Source: Selaginella tamariscina
Taxonomy: Eukaryota; Streptophyta; Lycopodiopsida; Selaginellales; Selaginellaceae
Assembly (NCBI GenBank): GCA_003024785.1
Contig: PUQB01000349.1
Coordinates: 62,001-126,000 of the forward strand
Direction of reading: 5' to 3'
Length of the DNA stretch: 64,000 nt
This document shows positions 57,023 to 64,000 of the stretch, in pieces (position 1 is the first letter of the stretch; every line of letters starts with the position of its first letter). A program made the position numbers and the translations under genes. The notes below the pieces were generated by a model. The model had not been told where the DNA came from. It made no database searches and worked only from the letters and a program-made list of their open reading frames with translations.

Positions 57023-60000
57023 ATGGCTGATTTTGAGCGTTTTCAACACGAGCACCAAATGCTACTTCATGAGCTGGCCACTTTGCGCCAAGTGGTCACC
57101 GACCTGCAAGGTTCCACCACTGCGGCACATGCAGCTGCTGATGCATCCTCCAAGGCTGCTGCGCAGGCTCTCTCCCAGGCATCGGTGGTTCCTCTTCATC
57201 AAACTTTTCTTCGGAGCCGAAGGTTAGCATGCCAGAGAAGTTCAGTGGTAATCGTGCCGATTTCCAAGGTTTCCTGAATCAGATCCGGCTCTTGATCCGT
57301 ATGCAACCACGGCGCTACTCGACTGATGCTCAAAAGGTGGGTCTTTTGGCATCCTTACTAAGTGGATCTCCACGGGCTTGGGTTGCCCCTTGCTGGAGCG
57401 TGACGATCCATTGATGGAAGACTTTGAAGGTTTCGTGGCTGCCTTTGAAGTTTTTGGAGATCCTGATAAGTACCGTTCTGCATGCACGAAGTTACGGAAG
57501 CTCACTCAAGGATCCCGACCAGCTTCCGTCTATGCATCCGAATTTCAGCAACTTTGCACGAACATTCCATGGGACGAGACTGCATTGATCGAACACTTCC
57601 GTTTTGGGTTGGGACGACGTGAAGGACCTTCTCCTTACGTTACCGGATGCCCAAACATTAGCGGAGATCATGCAACAAGCTGTTCGTTGCGACAACCGTT
57701 TGTTCGAGCGTCGTCAGGAAAGATCCCGTCAACAGTTCCTGCAAACCAATCCTGCAGCTGTGGTACATGTTCCTGCACCACCTTCTGGAGTAGTTCCTAT
57801 GGAGGTTGAGAAATCCAAGCGTGGCTCTCTTTCCGCTGCCGAGAAGCAACGTCGTCGCAGTGAGAACCTGTGCTTGTATTGTGGTGGAGCAGGACAAGGT
57901 GGCAGATTGTCCTATTAAAGCCAGGAACTTCAAGACGCGTGAAGTCGAAGCTGAAGTTCAGTCGGAAAACTCCAATGTCCACTTCGTCTAGGAGCCGCGA
58001 AGTTGGACGTAGGTGCAGGCTCCATTGGTGCTGCTCATACCATCCCGTCACTTAAGTTTCCTGTACACATTCATCTTAATAATCGAGAGCTCATGGAGTT
58101 TGCCTTGTTAGACACTGGTGCAAATGCATGCTTCATGGATGACACGTTTGCAACTCAACATGGCATTTCGGTGGTGAAGTTGAAGCGTGCAGTTCCTGTA
58201 GAGGTGGCCGATGGGCGTCTAATTGCTTCTGGTGCAGTTACCCATGCTACCGAACCTCTCTCCTGCAGGTATGGCACATTCAACTGTTCAATTTCCTTCA
58301 ACTTGATCAAGACTCGGTCGACTCCCATCATTTTGGGCATGCCATGGTTCGTTGTTGCAAATCCGCAGATCGACTGGAGGTCTAGGACGCTCACGTTTTC
58401 CTCTCCAACTGCTAGGATCAATCCTGTACCTTCCTGTGCAGGATACATCCTTAGTATCTGAGGCAGTACAAGCTACAGGATTGACCGTGCCTGTTCCTGT
58501 ACCAGTGTTGAAGACTCCTCCTCGACAGGATTCACCTCATATCAGTTCCTCAGCATATCGCAGGCTCTCTCCACTCCTGTAAGTGCGGTGTCCTGTACAG
58601 GGTTCTTCCAATCCTGTATCAGTGTCGAAGGTTCCTCCTCAACAGGATCCACCTCCTGTTGATTCGTCAGCACATTCGCAGGCTTCTTCCACTCTTGCGC
58701 AACCACGGACTCCTGTACAGGATTCTTCCAATCCTGTACACTCATCACACACCACACAGGTTTTTTCCAATCCTGCTTCTTTCTGTTACCCTGCTTCTGT
58801 TCCATCCCCAAGATCCTTCCTCTTTTTCAGTCACAGCTCCCTCCTTCTCCTCTCCGAGTTCTTACCACTACCATGCATGAACTCGCCACTGATCCTGCTC
58901 CCTTCCACCTTTTTGCCTTTCAAGTAACTCCTACGTCCTCTTCTACCTTTCCTGTATCCGACTCCCCTGTTTTTTCTCCTTCTCCTTCTCCTTCTCCTCC
59001 TTCTTCCCTACCATCCAAGTACCACGACTTTAAGGACGTTTTTGACAAGCACAAGGCTGCAGTTCTTCCTGTTCACAGGTCCTACGACTGTCCTATTGAT
59101 CTTGCGGAAGGAAAGACTCCACCATTCGGACCGATTTATGCATTGTCACCCACAGAGTTGGAGGTTCTTCGTCAGTACATGAGGACAACTTGGCATCCGG
59201 CTTCATTCGTCACTCAAAGTCCCCTGCAGGAGCTCCTATCTTCTTTGTCAAGAAGAAGGATGGGAGTTTACGTTTGGTTGTGGACTACAGGGGTTTGAAT
59301 CAAGTCACCATTCGGAATCGGTACCCGTTGCCATTGATCCCGGAACTTCTCGATCGGCTGCGAGGAGCAAAGGTGTTCACGAAGATCGACTTACGAGGAG
59401 CCTACAACCTTGTACGGATTCGTCCCGGCGATGAGTGGAAGACTGCCTTTCGTACAAGGTATGGACATTTTGAGTACACGGTAATGCCTTTCGGCCTTAC
59501 CAATGCCCCAGCTGTGTTCCAACACATGGTGAACGACATTTTCCGTGACTTCTTGGACCAGTTTGTGGTGATCTACCTCGACGACATCTTGATTTTCTCC
59601 AAGGACCAGGCGGCACATGACAAGCATGTACGACTAGTTTTAGAGCGGCTTCGCGAGCATGGCCTGTACGCGAAGTTGGAGAAGTGTTTTTTCGATAGGG
59701 ATTCGGTGGAGTTCTTGGGCTACATGTCTCTCCTGCTGGCGTTTCCATGGACATGCACAAGGTGAAGACCATCGTGGAGTGGGAGAGGCCCAAGTCGGTA
59801 CGAGATGTACAATGTTTCCTTGGCTTTGCAAACTTCTACAGGCGGTTCATACAGGACTTCTCCAAGCGTGTACTTCCACTCACAGAACTCACCAAGCGCA
59901 CAGGACTTTTCTCTTGGTCCGACAAGGCGGAACACGCGTTCACAACACTCAAGGACATTTTCACGACAGCTCCGATTTTAGCACATCCTGACCCTTCTCA

Positions 60001-61951
60001 TCCTTTCTTCATTGAAGCAGATGCCTCGGATTTTGCAGTAGGATCCGTGCTATCGCAAGTTGGAGAGGACAAGTTGCTTCATCCTGTAGCTTTTCACTCT
60101 CGTAAGTTCCTGTCGGCGGAGATCAACTACGAGATTCATGACAAGGAACTCAAGGCCATTGTGGATTCGTTTGAGGAGTGGCGGCATTTCCTGGAAGGTG
60201 CTGCACATCCTGTACAAGTTCTTACGGATCACAAGAACCTGGAGTACTTTCAAACGGCTCGGGTCCTCAGTCGGCGACAGGCTAGGTGGGCAGAGTTCCT
60301 ATCACGTTTTGACTTCGTCATCGTCTACAGGCCCGGCTTTCGGAATGGCAAGGCGGACGCATTGTCTAGGCGCTCTTACCTTGCACCAAGCCCGGGCGAT
60401 CCTGCATTTGACGGTCAAAGGCAAGTGTTGTTGGGTCCTGATCGTTTCCGGCTTGCGGCATTGCAGGTTCATCAGGCTCCAGCAAATTCAACACTCCTAC
60501 AGGACGTCCGTTCGCAGTTGGCTACAGACGACTTGGCAAAGAATGTGTTCTCACACATTCATCCTGACGTTGCAAGTTCCTCTTCCTCCAGTTCCCGTCC
60601 AGACTACAACCTGTTCACCATACAGGATGGACTCCTGTACCGGGAAGGTCTCCTGTACGTTCCTGTTGGTATTTCCAGGACTCGCGTGGTACAGGATTGT
60701 CATGATACCCCGGCTACAGGACATTTTGGTGTGGCCAAGACAGTGGAGTTGGTGACTCGCAACTATTGGTGGCCGGGTTGCGAGGTTTTGTGGAGAGGTT
60801 TGTACGGAGTTGTGACACTTGTAGCAGGTCGAAGATGCCTCATCATGCACCCTCTGGTCTTCTTCGTCCTCTTCCTGTTCCGTCTGCTCCTTGGAGATCC
60901 ATTTCTATGGATTTCCTCACAGATCTTCCTCCTTCTCGTGGATTTGATGCAGTTCTTGTGGTTGTTGACCGTTTCACCAAGCAGGCTCATTTCCTACCCT
61001 GCAACAAGACAGCTACAGGTCAGACAACTGCCGAGTTGGTGATCCGCGAGGTGTTCCGACATCATGGTCTTCCTGAGAGCATTGTTTCCGATCGAGGTCC
61101 ACAATTCATGTCCAAGTTTTGGCGAGAGCTTTTCGGAGTCTACAGGTCAAAGCGGATCTTTCTTCAGGATATCACCCACAAACCGATGGGCAGTCCGAAC
61201 GCACAATTCAGACCTTAGAACAGTATCTTCGTTGCTTCATCAGTTACCAGCAGGACAACTGGTTGGACCTCCTTCCAATGGCGGAGTTGCCTACTACAGG
61301 ACAAACACCCTTCTTTGCTCTTACAGGCCACCATCCACGTTTTGACTTTGCTCCTCCGCTTCTCCTTCTTCCGCTCCTGCAGTACAGGATCGTCTTCAGC
61401 ATCTTCGGCAGGTACAGGATGATCTCCAGGTTCATCTTCAACAGGCACAGGAACGATACAAGCATCATGCTGATGCTCACCGTCAGCCGGCACCTGCATA
61501 CAAGATTGGTGATCTCGTGTGGCTTCTTCGTCGACACATTCGCACCAACAGGCCTTCTTCTAAGTTGGATTTTCAACGATTGGGCCCTTATAGGATCGTG
61601 GCGGAGGTAAATCCTGTAGCTTTCCGACTCGAGTTACCATCCACGTGAAACTTCATCCTGTGTTTCACACCTCTTTGTTGGAGCGTATCATCCTTCTTCT
61701 CTTCCCGGTCGTGTTTCTTCCTCCCCTCCTGTGGTCATTGACACGGAACCTGAGTACGAAGTCACAGCCATCCTTGACTCTCGTCTTCATCGTCACCAAC
61801 TCCAATACTTGGTGGATTGGAAAGGGTACCTGCCTACTGATCGCACTTGGGAACCTGCATCCAACTTACTCCATGCTTCTTCCAAGGTTGCTGCCTTCCA
61901 TCGGCATTATCCTGCTAAACCAGGTCCAAGACTCGTGGAACTCGTCTTTAG
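57023..61951 (+). pseudogene. gag-pol polyprotein of C, frameshifted, with the longest intact pol frame
   Basis: ATG at 57023 (MADFERFQHEHQMLLHELAT); stop TAG at 59 bases-scale before the LTR, 61949-61951. Gag with coiled-coil start and zinc knuckle near 57869-57920 (one base lost); protease DTG at 58111; Pro/Ser linker about 58440-59000; reverse transcriptase frame 59190-59765 with YLDDILIF at 59574; a 431-codon frame (59747-61042) runs from the end of reverse transcriptase through RNase H into integrase; integrase DDE region continues in another frame (60766-61218, [27 protein letters not shown]); chromodomain about 61745-61925. Frameshifts near 57390, 57610, 57895, 59180, 59725, 60775 and 61190. 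Confidence 0.88.
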
Positions 61952-61962
61952 GGAGGAGGTGC
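61949..61962 (+). promoter_or_regulatory. polypurine tract of C
   Basis: TAGGGAGGAGGTGC directly before the 3' LTR; the same tract precedes the 3' LTRs of A (42703-42715) and B (minus strand, 45403-45391). It primes plus-strand DNA synthesis. Confidence 0.85.
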
Positions 61963-62604
61963 TGTGACCCGATACAGAATACAGGATTCCGGATACAGGA
62001 CATGGGTTGCAGGACTTTCCTACAGGATTCCGGATACAGGATATGGGTTGCAGGATTTTCCTACAGGATATTCCTACCAGGATTCCGGACACAGGATTCG
62101 GTTGCAGGATATTCCTACAGGATATGCCACAGGATATGCCTAGAGGATAAGGGACATGTGGACTCATCTTAGCCTCTGCATGCATGCAACACTTTTGCAT
62201 GCATGCAACCACTTTTGCATGCATGCCTAGATTAGCTCTTGGAGTTGTGAGTAAAAGCTCCGACCTAATTGTTGTACAATCAGTTACTATCAACACCAGT
62301 CTTACTACGATCAATCTCGTCTTGTCTTGTTCCTGTCTTGTTTCCTATCCTGTTCCTGTCTCGCTCCTGTTTCCTGTCCTGCTCTTGGATCCTGGCCTGC
62401 TCCGGGATCCTGTCCTGCTTCTGTCTTTTCCTGGATCTTGTCCTGTTCTTTCCTGTCTTACTCCCGATCCTATCTGATCATGTCTTGCTCCTAGATCCGT
62501 CCTGTTCCTATTCCTAGTTCCTGTCCTGCTCTGTCCTGTTCCTGAGTCAAGCCTTCGTGTTTGGAATCCTGTTCTCTTCCTAGTTCCTGGATCGTGGCTT
62601 GACA
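61963..62604 (+). repeat. 3' LTR of C
   Basis: 642 bp. Starts TGTGACCCGATACAG (three bases shorter than the 5' copy), with the same GCATGC blocks at about 62178-62226. Confidence 0.94.
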
Positions 62605-62609
62605 CCCAG

Positions 62610-63680
62610 AGCAGCCATTTCAAAGTGTTACTTTGGACTTTGTCATGGGATTGCCAAAATCTTGTGGTTTCAATGCCCTCATGGTGATGGTCAATCGGTT
62701 TTCAAAGGTTGCCCATTTCATTTCAACTATAGAAATGGTGAATGCAAAACAAGAAGTAAAGTTGTTCTTCCACGGTAAACGATGATCTCAAATTGGAATC
62801 CTTGATTTATGGGCAAGTTTCATAGAACATTGTTTAAATAGTTTGGTACGATGCTGAAGTTCAGTACAGCTTACCATTCATAAACAAATGGTCAAACAAA
62901 AAGGGTGAATTGACAAGTCGAGGACTATTTTAGATGCTATGTTCAAGGGGATCAACTTAATTGGGCTGAACACTTGGATATAGCTGAGATATGTTATAAT
63001 AACTCGACACACATTGCAATTGGTTGTAACCCAATGGAGGTGTTAACTAGGAATAAGGGTTGTATTCCTCAGAGCATGGTATTATCGGAAAACGATGTCA
63101 ATAGACTTCCCTCTATAGCAGAGTTTACTGGATAGTTGTATCATATGGAAAGTTACTCGCCAAGTGATGACTACAACATAAAAAGGTATCGTCAATAGTA
63201 CGATAAGCATTAACGGATGTAGAGTATTAGGTTAGAGATATGGTATTGTTGAGTACCAAAAACTAAAGGCTTCAGCAACTCTTTCGAGGAAGTTTTTATC
63301 GCACTACATATGTCCATACAAGGTGGTAAAGTGAGTAGGAAAGGTGGTTTATGGTTTAGATCTTCCTCCAAAGTTAGAAATGATACACAATGTGTTTCAT
63401 GTCAATTTGCTCGAACCATTCCACAAGAATGAGAAACATTCGGAAAGATATAACAACTTACGTCTGCTTTCTGAGCTAGTCGACGATATGGAGTTCAAAG
63501 TTGAGTCAATTTTAGATGCAAATGATACTAAACACTAAGGGTCACAAAAACATAAAAGTGAGTATCTTGTTAAGTGGAAAGGTTACCCGGCATGTGAGTT
63601 GACATGGGAATCATTGAAGAATCTACATAATGCAATGGAGTTGGTGAATGAGTTTGAGATGAACTCTCAAGCTGATTAAG
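62610..63680 (+). pseudogene. D polyprotein, second part: integrase core and chromodomain
   Basis: Continues from 56288: QPFQSVTLDFVMGLPKS, FNALMVMVNRFSKVAHFI, degraded second Asp region near 62800-62870, then FHVNLLEPF near 63400 and a chromodomain ending EYLVKWKGYPACELTWES near 63560-63612, with stop TAA near 63678. An in-frame TAA at 63537 and other shifts break it. Confidence 0.8.
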
Positions 63681-64000
63681 AAATAAAGTTTAACCTAGGG
63701 GCTGACAAACAACATTAACTAGAGGCCTTTGATATAAATTCTAGTTAACTTAAAAGAAATTAACTAATTTATTGTCTATGTCAAGTGAAGACTTTATAAA
63801 CGTGCAAAAGGTCTTCAAGCGACTTCATGTCGCAGGTGGTGCCTGCAACTAAACTCGTCGCTTAGTGAATGAGGGTTTTGAAGTACTTGACTTCACGTTG
63901 TGCAAGGGGGGAATGAAAATTATGTGAACTTTTATTGACTTCGCATAGAGTGATTAGTGTTAATTTTCAGTTAATTTTTTCTAATATAGTCTAATCTTGG
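63681..64000 (+). other. 3' non-coding region of element D
   Basis: Matches the reverse complement of 52735-52440. The purine tract and 3' LTR should start soon after the window end. Confidence 0.75.

Larger units (their letters stand above)
56289..62604 (+). mobile_element. LTR retrotransposon copy C, chromodomain Ty3/gypsy, 6.3 kb, complete ends
   Basis: Flanked by CCCAG (56284-56288 and 62605-62609). 5' LTR 56289-56934, 3' LTR 61963-62604, gag-pol between. It sits inside the D integrase: taking out C and one CCCAG rejoins the D frame across the first catalytic-Asp region (LDFVMGLP). The two LTRs look nearly identical by eye, so C is the youngest insertion here. Confidence 0.95.
52979..64000 (+). 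mobile_element. older chromodomain Ty3/gypsy element D, main body, interrupted by C
   Basis: Plus-strand degraded polyprotein at 52984-56288 and 62605-63680, then 3' non-coding sequence to the window end. Its 5' part (LTR, tRNA-Met site, start of gag) lies at 52418-43281 in inverted orientation. Stops and frame changes are frequent, so it is much older than A-C. Its 3' LTR would lie beyond the window. Confidence 0.8.

Overview
The window is nuclear DNA of a land plant. Genes have short GT-AG introns and recognisable plant families: a plant kelch-repeat protein, a UAP56-interacting mRNA export factor, a pollen Ole e 1-type secreted protein and a plant-type protein kinase. Intergenic DNA is very AT-rich and full of AC/GT/AT microsatellites, and the right half is packed with Ty3/gypsy elements carrying a chromodomain. 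A seedless plant (moss, lycophyte or fern) seems likely to me, but that is an inference.

Layout. 0-0.6 kb: first exon of an unknown minus-strand gene. 2.0-5.9 kb: 11-exon kelch gene (minus). 5.9-15.2 kb: gene-poor AT-rich DNA holding one TIR DNA element (6909-7979, TAA target duplication). 15.2-16.0 kb: two-exon Ole e 1-like gene (minus). 17.6-19.5 kb: six-exon mRNA-export factor gene (minus). 20.5-22.2 kb: a second TIR element (TTA target duplication) sitting in one copy of a local duplication whose other copy is the empty site. 22-30.7 kb: gene-poor, with minisatellites. 30.7-32.5 kb: intronless kinase gene (minus), broken by one frameshift. 32.8-37.4 kb: remains of an unknown minus-strand coding region split by a 3.4-kb solo LTR.

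37.4-64.0 kb is a nest of LTR retrotransposons from two families. The older family, D, has a degraded chromodomain polyprotein, long modular LTRs and a primer-binding site matching initiator tRNA-Met. The younger family has copies A (plus), B (minus) and C (plus), with LTRs of about 0.53-0.65 kb. B lies in a D LTR (target duplication ATGCC). C lies in the D integrase (target duplication CCCAG). A lies in the D gag, but this appears only after undoing a 15.3-kb inversion (about 37456-52736): it cut the 5' LTR of A into two parts and separated the GAAGC target duplications, and reversing it rejoins both. The D element then reads LTR, tRNA site, gag, pol, chromodomain, interrupted by A, B and C.

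The most notable observation concerns the younger family. It lacks a tRNA-type primer site. The sequence just inside the 5' LTR is instead complementary (10-12 bases) to a stretch of its own LTR lying exactly 31 bases downstream of a TATA-like ATAAAAG in A, B and C. That is the geometry expected for Tf1-type self-priming by the folded 5' end of the transcript.

Several coding regions (kelch, export factor, kinase, retroelement pol) carry one-base deletions with splice sites and protein pattern otherwise intact. This points either to consensus errors in a long-read assembly or to recent decay.
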